Below, piece after piece: positions 50,801 through 63,758 of a DNA stretch of 64,000 nt; positions within the stretch are counted from its first letter, which is position 1, and each line of letters starts with the position of its first letter. The translations under genes and the position numbers were made by a program. This DNA is from Nipponacmea schrenckii (taxonomy: Eukaryota; Mollusca; Gastropoda; Lottiidae), in assembly GCA_030562195.1 (NCBI GenBank), contig CM060202.1:14012001-14076000 (forward strand), written 5' to 3'. A model generated the notes under the pieces. It had not been told where the DNA came from and did not search any database. It saw only the letters and a list, made by a program, of their open reading frames with translations.

Positions 50801-53800
50801 AATAATTTCAAATGAACAAAAATCATTTAATAAAGAATACTACATACTAAATAGCAACTATTTTAAGTGATGTATGTCACAATTAGAAGGTTAAAATGCT
50901 GATAAAAGGAAGGATTTCCTCAGTTCACTATAATTTGAGTATTATATTGATGTTATTATGTTATTTCAGAAATATATGGTACCATTGAAAACACAGAGTA
51001 GTTTAGATGAAATAGTTGTTGATAATATATTCTATATGATACCTGAAATCTTAATACATCATTCAATATTCCTTGATTTCCTGGATAATGTATGGAAATA
51101 TTGGGATTCCCAAACCAGTACAGTTGGCAATATTATTATCAGTATTGTAAGTATATTTATTTACTATGGTTTAACTTGTATCACTGAATCATACATTCTC
51201 ATTCTCATTCTCATGTTTCTTGACTTCTTAAAGAAATAAATTGAATTTATTTTCATAAAGAGTCAAAAGCTGGATTAAGATAAACTGTGCCCAATGACAA
51301 TTGAAAATTTACTGCTGTCATCAATTGCTAATGTTGTATTTTCTATTGTCAAACCAATGGTCAGAGAATATTGTGTTCTTTCATTCATTTCATGGTATTA
51401 GGCTATGATTATGGCATTGACTATTTATAGTCAATTAGTGTTTTTGTTTTACTGAAATTTGGAAATTAACTACAAGTAAATCATTTACAAAATTTGTTTT
51501 TCAAGAAATACCTGTTTTTTTTTTTTAAGTATGACAAATGTCTATTTATCAAACTCAGTGATCCAAAGATAATAAATAATAGAAATACATGTTAACTAAT
51601 TTGTAAACTTAATGAGGTGTGATTTCACATCTTGTAAGTTAAATATAAGTATATCTGTTATGTTTAAAGGTAGTCCCTGATGGAAGTGGTTGTTTCATTT
51701 CATTTATTTTTTTATTTTATTTCCATTTCCTTAAAAAGGGAAGAAATAGTAAAAAAAAAAGAAGAAATTTCTAACTTAATAGCCTAATGCATCAAAGTTT
51801 TGTTATCAGAAATGCACAGAAAATCTCTGATAGATGACTTGTTGTAGTGCCAGTGAAATGAAATCTGTATGATTTATTTTTCAGTTTTCAAAACAGACAG
51901 TATTAGAGAGTTATTTATCATTTGTAGAGAATTATAAAACATCGGGTAAAGTATTTGAACATGCTCTTCAAACCAAATCTTCGGTACAGAAATTTGTAGA
52001 GGTAAGGACATTTTGAGTTTATCTTAATTCCCTGCTAGAATTAGGGATACTTGTGCACAAGTGACAAGATGACAGATTAATGTTTGCTTCCAGCAGATTC
52101 TAATATTGCAATCTAGGTAGCCATTAGTGTTTATAGTATGTGGTGGATGATTTAGTTTAATTTGGATCATGTGGTGTGAGTTACTCAATCTTCTTCATTC
52201 TTTCAAACTTGTTGATTAGTAGCTCTTTTTAAAAATGACTACAACTGGATCCTTAGTTATATAGCATAATGGCCAAGTCTCTCATATTGGCCATCAACAT
52301 GTACAAGATTACATTTCTGATCTTGTAAACACTGGTTTAAAAACTGTAGAGCCCCCTTGTTCATCACAAGGAACTTGACCAAACTTATAGTTCCATTTAG
52401 GCCAAGTTTTTTTTTCCAAAGAACTTGCTTTTGTGTGGCCTTGGCCAAACACAAGGATATTTGGCTTGTCCTATGTTCCTTTATATTATTTTAAGGAGTA
52501 CACGCTCTATTATCAACCCCAAAACATAACAAGTCAGTTGGTTTCTAAGATTTATTTCAGGACCAATAAAGTGGTTTTCTGAAAACACAAATAAAATAGA
52601 AAATTGTCACCAAAACATATAAAATGTCAACGTCTGATGAGAGGGTGGGGGCGCGATCACATGATTAATTTTAACGAATTTTGATAGGAAAACATTTTAA
52701 AAAAGGCCAAAAATAGCACAAGAAGTTGAAATAGTATAGATTCAAATAGGGGATAACAAACATTTGCTTCCCTAGGTCTTTTTTAGTCATGATATTGTCG
52801 TTTTGTGTTTTGTTTTTGTTTTCCCTATCAACATGTCCAATGTAGTGACGTCATCACCGTTGTGACATCATTACCGTAGTCGCGGATTTCCAGTTAATAT
52901 CAAATAAATTTTAAGGCTGACACCCACACTTTACAACAAACTACAAAACTCACAAACCTTTAAGCTCTATATTTAAACTTTCATTTAGGAAATTATGAAC
53001 ATATTTACCTATTAAATTTTAGAATTCAATTTCATTCAGAAGGAAAATAACAATTATATTTACTACAAAATATAAAGGTATCCATCTTGAAAATATTGTA
53101 ATGGACTGATCTTTATTTGCAGGAAATCTAACAATATTCTACCTAGAGATAAGATTATGTCAAAATGTGTACCTTATTATTGTATATTTATATATTCTCT
53201 CTGTTTATACACATGTATAACACAAAAAAGGTGCAAAAGATATAGATTGACTAGAATAGACGGCCTTGACTTTCTAATAACTCTTATAAAAATATTTCTT
53301 GAAACTCTCTAATTACCAGGATTTTTTTCTTCAAAAAATGCCAAGGTTGTGTATTTACAACATACATTAAAAACGAATTAAAGTTTTGATAATAATTCTG
53401 CAATAGGGGTATGTTTATCTGGACTTTGTTTTATCTAAATACTGAATTAAAACTATTTTGTTTGCAAGAGCTACATTAGAAATGTTAAACATTTCTGTGA
53501 TGATAATACTGTCCAAAACCTTGGTCCTTTTAATGTCATAAGTCAACAAAATATATCGTATTTATTTGTTATCCTTTTTTGAAAGAAGTAAAGTCAAATT
53601 TTTTCCATAATTGTAGAAACGAAATCAAATTGAGTTTCTGTACTTCTTTACTGTTGCTTATATAGTAAAAATTACTGTAAGAACTGTAAGCTTCTTCAGC
53701 CCCTTGTTCCTGTAACATGGGTCCTATGCCTAGATCCAACATTCAGCCCTTCCAACATTCACTTCTGACTGGGTACAGTAATCAAAAAATCTTTTTTACC

Positions 53801-56800
53801 TTAGAATTTAATTATAATAAATATATAGACATGTTTGCTGAAAATAACATTTAGATTATAACTTTGCCATAATCACAGCATTACCTTTTGTGTTTAAAGC
53901 AAGATTGTTATTATACCAGAATTTCTTTATCATGATCTGTAATGACTTGGTTTCAATAGATTTGCCTGTAGTTTCTAATCAGTTTACATACAGACAATGT
54001 AGATATATATATTATGAATTGTGCGGAGTACCACTGCATTGATAACTATAATCACTATGACTGTGACCTCTGAATCATTTCTGACATTAAAGTTAGATAT
54101 AGATTTTAACATTAAATATTCTGGACTGTTATACTGGGTTATAATTACATGTACAATACTTATCTTTCAGTACAATGCTAATTCATTTTATACAAGTTAA
54201 ACATACAAGTTTCTGTTTTAACCTTATGAGTTGAAAGCGGGATATGTGCTATGCTATAGAATGAATGGTTTGTCGATTCTGGTCAGTTTGCATCAGATAA
54301 ACAGCCACTTGTCAGTTACCTAATATCATTTTTCTGGTGTCTCTAAAATTGAGTTCAGGTTAACCTTGTAACTGGACAGAATGTGGAAGTAACAGAATTG
54401 ACAATGACTTGCAATTTGCAGCATCTGAGTGAATAAAATAAATTGCTGGAGAATCGATAAGAAAAAGCATCTGAATGATAGAAAAATTTCAGTTATGATC
54501 AGGTCTTGTTATTTTTTCTGACAAAGAATTCATTAATTGGCCCATAAGATGCAGAAGAGTAGGATGTAAAAGCCAGTCGTTTTGTTTCTATACTTACCAT
54601 TGTACTAAGACCTACCCATTCCTGTTTTCTGAAAGACATTCCTGTTCAATCTATAGAATCACTTGATGTTGACATGAAATTATGTACACTTATCTTGTAA
54701 ACCTCTTTCATTGCACCCGAATTCCAACTTATTTATAATAATCTATTTTCGATGTTAATGACTTGCCAAAAATAGCTCACAGACACATCCAAAATAACAA
54801 TTTTTTTTTCTAGGATAGGTTAAGTAATTTGTAAAGGCAATTTTTTTTTACTCATTCGACATCTACTTAAACTGATTTGAAGATGGTTTGTACATGTTTC
54901 CAAGATAATTTAAATTGGAGGTAATAAATAGGATAAAACAAGTACAGTATGAGCACTCTTTTCAACTTTGCCACTTGACAGACAAATGAACTTTCATCAT
55001 AAAAAGGTGTTGTTAAGTATATTTGCGTGATATATTGAGGTGGGTGGTTAATATTTATGATCATTGCCGATTCACGATTTTCATTTTTGAAAGGAAGTGC
55101 AACAGACATCTTTCATGCTGCTGATTCTGGTGGCATTTGTAGGCGAATCTGTACCACGTTTAGCTGAGTGTACATGTGGTGTTCTTTGAGAAGTTTTATC
55201 AAATAGTAATGCACCAATGTCCCCAGTATTGTATTATATGTGGATATAAATAATTCATTACTGGGAATGGCTATTTTTCTTTCAAGTATTGAATGCAATC
55301 TTTGATGTTGTACACATCTGCTCTGTTATTTTTATATTGGCTGTACGTACTGTTAGGATCACATCTTTGAGTTTAATAGAAGTGATAAAAAGAGTAGGCC
55401 TATGACACTTTAGTCCTAGCACCCAGGTTTACTAAGCTACTAATGCCAAATTCGCTGAAATTCAAAATCATAACATCAACTATTTAACTGGGTCATTGCT
55501 TTTTGTCCTCCAAACTTTTTATTTCTTACACTTTGAACCCCAGAAAAAGTGAAGAGAATTAACTTATTAAATTTTTTGTGATAATGAGAATTAGTCTTGA
55601 TTTTATTTAGTTTGATTGTAAAGAGATACTCTATCCTGTTTGAAATGTGCATCATGGACACTGTGAGACTGTTTGAATCCTTCCAATTTCTGTAAATTTA
55701 AAACAAATTGTATATGAAATTATGTTGTCTTCATCAACATCGACAATCATGTATGCTATAGCTGCTAATACACCATGAAGAATGTACTAGGTGGCATACA
55801 GTGCAGGATTCTGATATAGTGAAAATAGAACAAAGGAATCGTGACCACATCATGTTGGTATCTGTGCCTCAAGTGTGCAGTTCTTCCATTTTTAACTTAA
55901 CTGATTATCTGTACACTGTACCTGACACCAGACCACATCTATTTGCAGCTTAAGAAGTACATTAGAGTGTGTATACATTACAGAATAACTAGTTTAATTA
56001 ATATGCCCTTCCCATTTATTCTGAATGATATATAGTTTACGATATATTTCACAGTTTTCCAAAATTCAGTTAATCTATTTTTGAAAGAAAATTACCACCA
56101 AAATGGAAGAATTGTACTAAAGTTCAGTTCATGTTGAGTACTATGAGTATACAAAGTTACCTCATCACTTCCAAGTGTTTATAGTAGACGATACATTGAG
56201 TGCACTGAAATATTCTCCGCTAAATTGGCTTCAGAAAATTGAATGTTATGATTAGGACCTAACCTACTTTCAGCCAAACAGCATTGGCTACATTTTCTAT
56301 TAAGTATCTCACTTAACTGTTGCGAATTTTGCAATTAGGTATCATTTTGACTGACAGCTAACTCTCTTCTTAACCATTAATATTTTGTTTAAAATGATCT
56401 TTTATGACTATTAGATAAACTATCAAATGAAAAGTGAATATATTGACTTAACAAGTTGTATTCAGGTATCTGGTGTATCTGAAAGGCAAACATTCTCTAT
56501 GCTTTATAAATATACAGTGTATGCTGTGTTATCTTACCTCAGAGCATTCCAACATTCTGAGTAATCTGACATCTTATTTCTGGTTTCTTTTTTTTTTTAT
56601 ACTTTTTTTTAATTAAGTATTCCGATATTCTGTGTATTAAAAATATTGACACTAATCAGTTGTCCTATAAGTCAACATCTATTCAATAAGATAATAACTC
56701 ATTTCATTGATAATCGGGATCAAATCACATGAAAACAATGATGACTGAACTAAATTCCACAGATTAATCACCACCAATGACTTCTGTTTAAGATCAAGGT

Positions 56801-59800
56801 AATTGCTTTTAGATCGAATGGCCAGGGTCGAAAACATGAACTTCACCATTCTTGGTTGTATGAAGGTTGAAGTCAAACTATTTTTGAGAATGTCCTATGA
56901 ATGTCAATTTCATTGATATAATAGTATTTTTTCTGACATGAAGAATGTACTACTTTAGTCCCTATTACTTTTTTCCTGCTCGTGAAAAATGGATTATTCA
57001 CAATTTGTTTATAAGTATGTACTATCCAGTGATGTTGATTGCACTTTCAGTAGGATCAATGCCCAAATTTTGTAAGATGATTTTAGCAATTTTTAATATT
57101 GCATAGATATTTGTACGATAATAGTTAATTTTATAGTAGGTTATTAGGAATCTATTTGTTAATTTTCTGAAATCTTTATAGAATGTTCTTAATTTTACAG
57201 CACATGATATGGTTAGATTGTCAATTGTTTTTTCTATTATAGAATTGTCAGAAAGAAAGTGGTATTAAGTTATCTATGAAAGACTTAATTGTTCGTCCAA
57301 TTCAGCGTATACCAAGATATGAGTTATTATTACAAGTAAGTGTCTATTATTATATAACTCATGTTTATCCTACAGGATTATCATTCTACCTCTAATTTCA
57401 TTTGGCATTATGCTGATAATGCAAATTGAAAACCGATATGTTGTTATAGAATTCTGGAATTTTGATTGCCGGTATGAATGATATGTTTTCATGTAACCTG
57501 TTTGATTAGGATTCCTCTAAATATTTTGTCATGGATTAAGATAGGAATGCCTGTTTATGAGAAGGAAAGTAACTTATTACGCTACATTTTATGATAGTTA
57601 TAATGCAGACTCAAGGTCATAAGAATTGATCATGCAAGTTATAACATGCAAACAGAATATGGGGTTTCAGAAAATGTTTTCAGAAATGGATAAGAGCTTG
57701 ACAACCTTGTTCTTGTGTTGATAATGTAGATTGGTTGTAGAAGTTTGACAGTTATAGGTAATTCAATATTAGTTCTGTTATTCATACCAATTTTAATTCA
57801 TCTATTCATTCTATCATTCTGTTTTTGTAGAGATTAATCAGCAGTACACCTATAGACCATCCAGATTATCCATTGTTAGAGAAGGCTGAGAAGAAGATCC
57901 ATGAATTAGCTGTTAAAATTGGTTCAGTTAATGATAGTCAACAAGAAGACATGCAAGAGACTTTGAAGAAACTGGAATTGTTACTGATAACTGATGTGAG
58001 CCTGCTTTATTTTATTTTTTTAACATCAAACATGTTCATTAGTAATAAGGTGTTCCAGTATTTAGAAGGGATTCAGGATTTGCATTGTACATTGGTAACA
58101 TGCAGTAGTTTGTTCCGTATCCAAAAACAGAATTAATGCTAGGTAATGTTCACTGATTTTTGGATTGTGATGCTACATGTTTTCAGAAAATGATTAATTT
58201 TTATTGGTCATAGTCCTTACTCAATAATTCTTCAATACTTTGTTGATTTCTACCCATTTTTTTTTATGATTATCTGTCCCTGGAAGCAAAATTAAGAAGC
58301 AAATTAATTTATGTGGCCAAAAAATGCATCAAATATTGAATAAATAAAGAATGTAATAGTATTCAACACATAACAATCTGTTCACATGAGATCTAAAGTA
58401 AAAGGGAATTGGTTGGATTTGACTTGACTGTACATAATTATTTTACTCGACTACAATGACCAAATAAAGACTGAAGAAAAGTATTTACAAGTGATCACTA
58501 TGTTGTTAAAGATATCAATTTTGCCAGACAATGTTCACCTGAATGAAATTATAAATATAATTAACCTGAATTAAACTGAGCAATATTATAGTAAATGTAA
58601 TTAAACATGGATTAGACCCCAAAAATTCATAGTGAATTGTACTTAAACTATCAGTGAGAGAGTGTAAGATATATGTTCATCATCTGAGGTGTTGCTATCC
58701 ACTGTTTCAAAAACTATAGATAGAAATATAATGAAAATGTATTGAATATTTGTAATCTGTTTGGTATATAAGGCTGAATTAAGAGTTGATTATAGTGATT
58801 GATCATGCAGATGACTAGAACATCTTAAGTGGAGAGATTGTGAAACAGGCCCTAGGACAAAATATAAATTTATTCATCATTCTAAATCAATTTGATGCCA
58901 CATATACATTAAGTGGATGGTACTATACAATCATTTTCATTATTAAGATTGATGCTTCTGCTAAACTGATCAAGCTATAAATATTTAATGATAAAAGGAA
59001 GTTATATTAGGAATTGTAATGCACTTGTGACTATGGTAGATTGATAATAATTTTACCTATCACTGAGTTAATTTAGCTTTCAGATTGCATTTAAATTTGA
59101 ACTATCATCTTGTGTGGTTTGTAATATGTTATCATTGACAATGATTCTGAACTGGTCTATAAATAATGTCTATCATATTCTTATCTTTCCAGTTGGCAGT
59201 TCCTGATCGAGCCTATTTACGCCATGATATGGTACAAATTATTGTACGTATTATCAAGATCTCTGTATTTTTTTACCTTCACAAACTACTTTATTAGTTA
59301 GTTTGTGCAATTGGAGTGATGTAAACAAAAATGGCAATACATCCCTATAACATTATGAATTCACAAACACAAGATGATACATTATGGAATACATGTAATA
59401 TAATAACATTTGTTACCTTACTAAAAAAATACTCATTCCATGATCCATAATACCATCTTGTGTTTGTACCTATACTTCTAAATGTTGTTTTGAAAGGCAC
59501 AGATTATTATTGTTTTAATTAGCCTTAGTAGTAGTATCTATAAAGTCTTCATGTAGTAGTGGCCTCAGTGGACACATGCTCGTCAACATAAAGGTCTACG
59601 ATTCCAGCATAGATACAGGTTAGAGGTTCTGGCCTCACCTGTCTTCATTGGCCGAACTAGGAGCAGAGAAGTAATAGCTGAAACACCATTTCTTTTGAAG
59701 AGTTTAGTCAAATTGATAACTATAACAAGTTAACTATATATGTCCAGATTTGGTATATAAAAATTATTTTAAATGGAACCTAGAACAAACCATCTAATCT

Positions 59801-62800
59801 TTAAACTTATCAGCTTGATCTTGTCTAATTCAATTAGTGAAGTTAATAGAACTGAATGGAAAAAATACTTGGTAAATACCTGTTCTCTTCAGGCAATCTG
59901 TAGTTTCTTCACCTTCAGTTGAAGAAGTTTGGTTGTGATGGAATCTTAGCTGAAGATAACAAAATAACTACGTGCGATTTGTAACATATTCCCTTCTATT
60001 ATCACTTGATTTTTAGTATCAACTTGTAGAAGGCAACTAATTTTACTCTATCAAGAGCTACATCTCAAACTTTTTACTCCAATTGTTTGATTGCTTCAGT
60101 CAATCACATGTAAATTTGGCACTAATTTACTTTCACTATCTCACTTCTTTTTCCTCTTCTTGTTTTATTCAAATTCTTGCTGTAGTTAAGATTAAAGCTG
60201 CCATCCAATTGTATCTGACATTGGTAATAGGTGCAGGGTTATGACATAAAATGCTTTTCAAAATTGACTTTAGCATATCACAATATGGTATGTTAATGTT
60301 ACATGACATTTACATGAAGTAAGCAATTTTCATCAAAAATGCATGAATTGCCACATTTATCTGTGGGACCTTTAATTTGTGAAAGTCATCATTTCCAGCC
60401 CTGTTGTATTGGTTATAGTCCTCAGTTATGCCTAGGTCCTATCTTGGAATTTGTTATAGTCTATCATTCTAACATAATTGTTTGTCTTGTTTTACAGAAT
60501 AAGAAGGACCAATGTTGTATTTGGTTGTTTTCTGACCTCATTACTATCAGTAGTATTAAACGTAAAAGTGGTCCAGCTCCAAGGAAAGTTTCCATCATAC
60601 TGTGAGTATGACATGCAGTTTGTTACAGTTGTTAGTAAAAACTAGTAAATACCGTTGACTATTCCAACATTGTATCTCAAATATCAGTACTATTACTTTT
60701 ATTCATGCAATGCAACTATTCCACTAAAGGATTTTATGTAGTCACTATCACTAACACCCTTGGCTTTTACAATAGTCACATGAAAATAACTTATTAAATG
60801 CTAGCTTTAATGGAATTGGAAGAACTATATTGATGTCTGAAAATTAGAATGGTGCTGATCAATGCGTTTGGTGTTCCCAATAGACAGAATAAGCTTGAAA
60901 AACCTCCTGACAATCTCTTTAAGACCTAATTTATCTGTGGCACTATGAAAATGGATAATATGATTAGTCAATGTAATAATTTATATGTAAACAAACAAGA
61001 TGACATATGTAAAAACTGAAACCTAAAACCACAAAACATAAAGAACCAGTATATTGGTGTAACAGGCTTAAATGATAGTCGATTAGATTATACATGTAAT
61101 TTTAAACACAGCATGCAACAATCAGCATACAAACCAGTCATAGAAATGAATAATAATGATCTAATAGGTATACTCATACACATCTGGTTACTGTACATAG
61201 CAATACAGCATGTGATAGGCCTACATGATATTTATATTACATTGCCTCTTGCTATATAGTTGTATATTGACAATGCAGTATTATTCCCACATCATTGTAT
61301 TTTGTGTTTGTTTGTCAGAAGCTTTTAGCAATAAATTTTAAAAATGACATTATTAACAGGAATATAACCATGCTTAAGTCCCATTGAAAAACAACAGCTA
61401 TCTGTACAAAGACAAATTTTGCACTCCTTTGCTTCTGATAATTCTAGATGATTTTCTGAAAATAGGGTTTCGGTCATATCATAATGACACTTTTTGACCT
61501 TCAGAATGGAGAATCTCTCATGATTCTCAGAAAACATGAAGAAGAATTTCTTTGGGTGCATTTTTTGCAGTTCTTCTATGCTCTCCTGTATTAAGAAATG
61601 TCACACCAATGTTCTTGGCTAACTAGTAAAATTGCGTGATACCATATATAAAATGATACATTTTGTTTTATCTATGTAGAAAAACACCAGCAGGACAAGA
61701 TTTTGCAGAAAATGTCAAACATAAAGTTTGGTTACGTGTTGGATTGGATGATATAGAAATTGTTAAAAATGGTAAGACCTTTGACCTTTTAAATTACGTT
61801 CCATTATGAAATAAAAATAGTCCATCAAAAAATTATTACAATTATACCTTGATTGTCTTTTCTTTGCCCATCTTTATTAGCCCATTAGGTGCAGAAGTTT
61901 CATTTCCTAAACCATGAAGTATGATTTTGAATATTTTTTTTCAGTTGCTGAAAATTTTCCTCGTAAACCAACAATAGAACGTGATGTTATAGAAGAAGAT
62001 ATGAATATTATGAACCAGTTATCAGATTTAGCTTCTAGATTATCTGTTCAACATTTGGTAGGTTTTAATTCTACTCATACTTTACTATAGAGTTAGTGAG
62101 ATAAGCTGTTTTTGAGTCATTCTTCTTGACTTGGATTGATCGTAGACAGTCTTTCTGCTGAGGACTTTGATTGGTTGCATTGCCTTGATTATCCCTGCAA
62201 ATTGTAATCTGTTATACAAGAAAAATACTTGATCTGGACCTGAATGTAAAAAATGAAAAGTATTGATAATATGTATTACAGAGTCTAGATGATGCTTTAA
62301 GAGAATTATCATCAACATTAAATAAACAGTTAACAGAATGTCAATTACGGAGTCCACATACAGAATCTAATAAACTAGAATTACTAGTTACTACTCAGTA
62401 AGTATTGTTAATTATTATGCTATTTTAAAACTTCTTAAGATATTGGCCTTGACTTAGCCAGAACATGCCTATATTTGTCTGAAAATACAATTTGTGCAAA
62501 ACAGTTTTGGTATGTTGATGTTAATGTTTTAGAATGGTAAGCCATACTATCATAAACTGTTATGAAATTTGTAATTTCTTAGATATTAGTTTTGTCCAAT
62601 TAATTCTAATGGTTGTTGGTAATATTCTTCTTGGTAAACTAGTTTTTAATTTGAACAGACTTTGTGTTGTTACTGTACTCTACAAAATAAACATGAGGAA
62701 TTACATTGATTAAGTATTTAAGTTAGATTTCAGAATATCTAAAATTCAACAAAAAAAATTGAGAAATCAGGAATTTGCCTTGACTCTAGAAGGCATTGAT

Positions 62801-63758
62801 TGGTAAATGTCTGTAGTTCTCATGATAAAATGTTGATAACATGAGGCTATTTGTGTAATTTTTCTTCTCTTCTAATATTGATATTAGCTGATATTATTTA
62901 TTCTCAAACAGTGTTTCTAGTATTTTAATTCTGTGTAATTTGATTCATTGATTGTATTATTTGAGGACATTTCTCTGGGGTTAGGAAAATACGTTAATTG
63001 TAGTCTGAGTCAATATTTTGTCTTTTACTGATTACTTTTCTTTGCTATGAAAAGTCAAACAATGTTTCACATTGGCAGATCATGGATGTAATTTAGGTCT
63101 TTTTAAAATCGGAAAATATAAATATTTTTTAGGATGAGTTATTGACTTAGCCTAAACACATCACAAATAAAATTGTTTTAAAAAACTGTATTTTTGATAA
63201 ATACCAATTGTCTAAACAAACTTTTCCTTTGTTTTTTTATGAAAATTGGAATGTCAGCCTCAAAACAGTACCGGTACTGTTATTCTTAGATTTTCTTTGC
63301 ATTGGTTCCTTAAATTCAGGTACTTTATGTTGCAAAATATCTCCCAATTTTCAATTGTATTGTTTACACATGGTTTCATGTTATATTTCAGAGAGGGTAT
63401 ACTACATCTTGTTATCAGTTTTATATCTGGTGAAAAAAGGGCCTCCTGGGAAAATAGCTTCTATGAAGCCAAAAATAAATTATGTAAGTAAAATATATTT
63501 TGAGATACCAATATATATATATCATTTTAAAACTTTATTATAAAGTCCATGAAATAGCACATATTGGTGCCAAAATAAAAATAAAAACATTTATAAGTAC
63601 TTTGATTTATAATTGATTTCAAAGACTTGAATCACATGATCCATTGATAAGATTTAAACAAACTTAAAATATCTTCAATTTTAGCTCTATTATCAGACAA
63701 GAGAGCACCTGAATTTCTACAACCATTACAAATTACTAAAACAAGAGCTGGTATGCAG
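27978..63758 (+). CDS. ARHGEF17: Rho guanine-nucleotide exchange factor, ARHGEF17 (TEM4/p164-RhoGEF) type, 3' part beyond window
   Basis: It activates RhoA-class GTPases by GDP/GTP exchange and acts on the actin cytoskeleton and cell junctions (family knowledge). Coding exons: 27978-29861, 39389-39466, 50970-51146, 51885-52001, 57243-57335, 57831-57995, 59193-59243, 60498-60601, 61680-61771, 61945-62057, 62282-62397, 63392-63483, 63685-63758. All phases join, and 3156 nt or 1052 codons are visible. Layout: disordered Ser/Pro-rich N-terminus (1-628), DH domain (about 629-838), PH-like region (about 839-1000), then the start of the conserved segment that precedes the C-terminal beta-propeller in this family. 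The last visible exon ends in KTRAGMQ, a signature I associate with ARHGEF17. The remaining exons lie past 64000. ARHGEF10-type is the main alternative. Confidence 0.85.
29862..39388 (+). other. ARHGEF17: RhoGEF intron after the first coding exon (9.5 kb)
   Basis: Donor gtaagc at 29862, acceptor ttgttgcag ending at 39388. Open frames inside it on either strand (for example 30100-30432 on the minus strand and 36017-36274 on the plus strand) have no recognisable domain or proper splice context. No long repeat array was seen. Confidence 0.75.
39389..57995 (+). CDS. ARHGEF17: RhoGEF catalytic DH domain, five exons
   Basis: Exons 39389-39466, 50970-51146, 51885-52001, 57243-57335 and 57831-57995 are all phase 0 to 0. 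CR1 is RYHIVEELYRNEKEYVETL, with the conserved Glu that contacts switch 1 of the GTPase. The middle exons give IPEILIHHSIFLDFL and the YLSFVENY segment. CR3 is KDLIVRPIQRIPRYELLLQ, the hallmark DH helix. It is followed by ISSTPIDHPDYPLL. No catalytic residue appears lost. The 9.5 and 11.5 kb introns on either side of the first small exon make this domain easy to miss in automatic annotation. Confidence 0.92.
40845..41935. repeat. 28-bp minisatellite with a 335-bp higher-order duplication
   Basis: The unit is 28 bp, built on CTTCTTAGTATCAGTTATTC plus ATTGTGGG or ATTGTGAG, with about 38 copies and variants such as catcttag and tatctgtt. The run of variants from about 40951 to 41285 is repeated almost exactly from 41286 to 41620, an offset of 335 bp. 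This equals twelve units minus one base and shows a recent block duplication. Confidence 0.92.
45567..45955. repeat. 45-bp minisatellite, about 8.6 copies
   Basis: The unit is 45 bp, with AGTTCACATTGAAATATTGT, CAGCTTGCAACGTATGACTT and CACTT in order. Units differ at only one to three positions, so the array is young. All three plus-strand frames contain stops in the unit. One minus-strand frame is open through the array but has no start codon. Confidence 0.93.
46649..46760. mobile_element. MITE-like inverted-repeat element (about 112 bp)
   Basis: The left arm acacagcttta...actatcactggttaaatt (46649-46684) is the near-complement of the right arm aatttaaccagtgatagttt...gctgtgtt (46731-46760). 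A related direct repeat (attatcaatata, then aaagtcttt) lies outside both arms, near 46614 and 46767. It is too small to code for anything, and the family is unassigned. Confidence 0.45.
47984..48398 (+). mobile_element. HINE/pearl-like element, copy C, internally deleted
   Basis: It starts with the head 'tttttatacacccacatgaa' but only half of the head palindrome remains and the microsatellite is missing. It keeps roughly two core modules and the complete tail (cagtgggcgtatattacct, hairpin TTGCCTGGCAA, ctatctt). At about 415 bp it is less than half the length of D2. Confidence 0.7.
48938..49622 (+). mobile_element. HINE/pearl-like element, copy D1, tail lost
   Basis: The head palindrome atacgtccacat/atgtggacgtat lies at 48942-48969, then a CCGTCCGTCC microsatellite near 49007-49022, then modules with 'cttggtatacatgtatatat'. 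The tail is missing. Between 49385 and 49582 there is unrelated sequence, and the element stops where copy D2 begins. It is a different subfamily from A and D2. Confidence 0.7.
49626..50728 (+). mobile_element. HINE/pearl-like element, copy D2, full length
   Basis: The best copy in the window. Head palindrome ATACGCCCACAT/ATGTGGACGTAT lies at 49631-49658, followed by a degenerate GTCCGTC microsatellite (49674-49697) and about six core modules. The inverted terminal motif GTGGGCGTAT at 50694-50703 is the exact complement of ATACGCCCAC at 49631-49640. The hairpin CTTGCCTGGCAAG is at 50709-50721 and the end is ctatctt. It codes for nothing and would depend on a rolling-circle (Helentron) enzyme encoded elsewhere. 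Classification is by structure. Confidence 0.8.
52002..57242 (+). other. ARHGEF17: RhoGEF intron in the DH domain (5.2 kb)
   Basis: Donor gtaagg at 52002, acceptor ctattatag ending at 57242. No exon recognised. The block 52620-52900 has CpGs, a GGTGGGGGCGCG stretch and a full TGACGTCA palindrome (52846-52853) unlike the surrounding AT-rich intron. It may be a transposon remnant. Confidence 0.75.
59193..63758 (+). CDS. ARHGEF17: RhoGEF PH-like region and start of the downstream conserved segment
   Basis: Exons 59193-59243, 60498-60601, 61680-61771, 61945-62057, 62282-62397, 63392-63483 and 63685-63758. YLRHDMVQI opens the PH fold. WLFSDLITISSIKRKSG and KVWLRVGLDDIEIVKN are the usual inner strands of DH-PH proteins. 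Next come SLDDALRELSSTLNKQL, TESNKLELLV, ASWENSFYEAKNKL and PEFLQPLQITKTRAGMQ, which fit the segment between the PH domain and the propeller in ARHGEF17. The exon ending 59243 uses donor gtacgt; a donor four bases later would break the frame. The gene continues beyond the window. Confidence 0.85.
59363..59467. repeat. Inverted repeat pair in RhoGEF intron
   Basis: Arm acaaacacaagatgatacat... (59363-59388) and arm tccataataccatcttgtgt... (59444-59467) are near-complements of about 24 bp, separated by 55 bp. It could be a small MITE or a foldback relic. It lies just downstream of the short exon 59193-59243. Confidence 0.5.

Larger units (their letters stand above)
39467..50969 (+). other. ARHGEF17: RhoGEF intron inside the DH domain (11.5 kb), rich in repeats
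   Basis: Donor gtgagt at 39467, acceptor ttatttcag ending at 50969. It contains the 28-bp minisatellite, the 45-bp minisatellite, a MITE-like inverted repeat at 46649-46760, HINE copy C and the D1/D2 HINE pair. A (TA)n run lies near 43198-43216. No exon was recognised. Confidence 0.8.
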
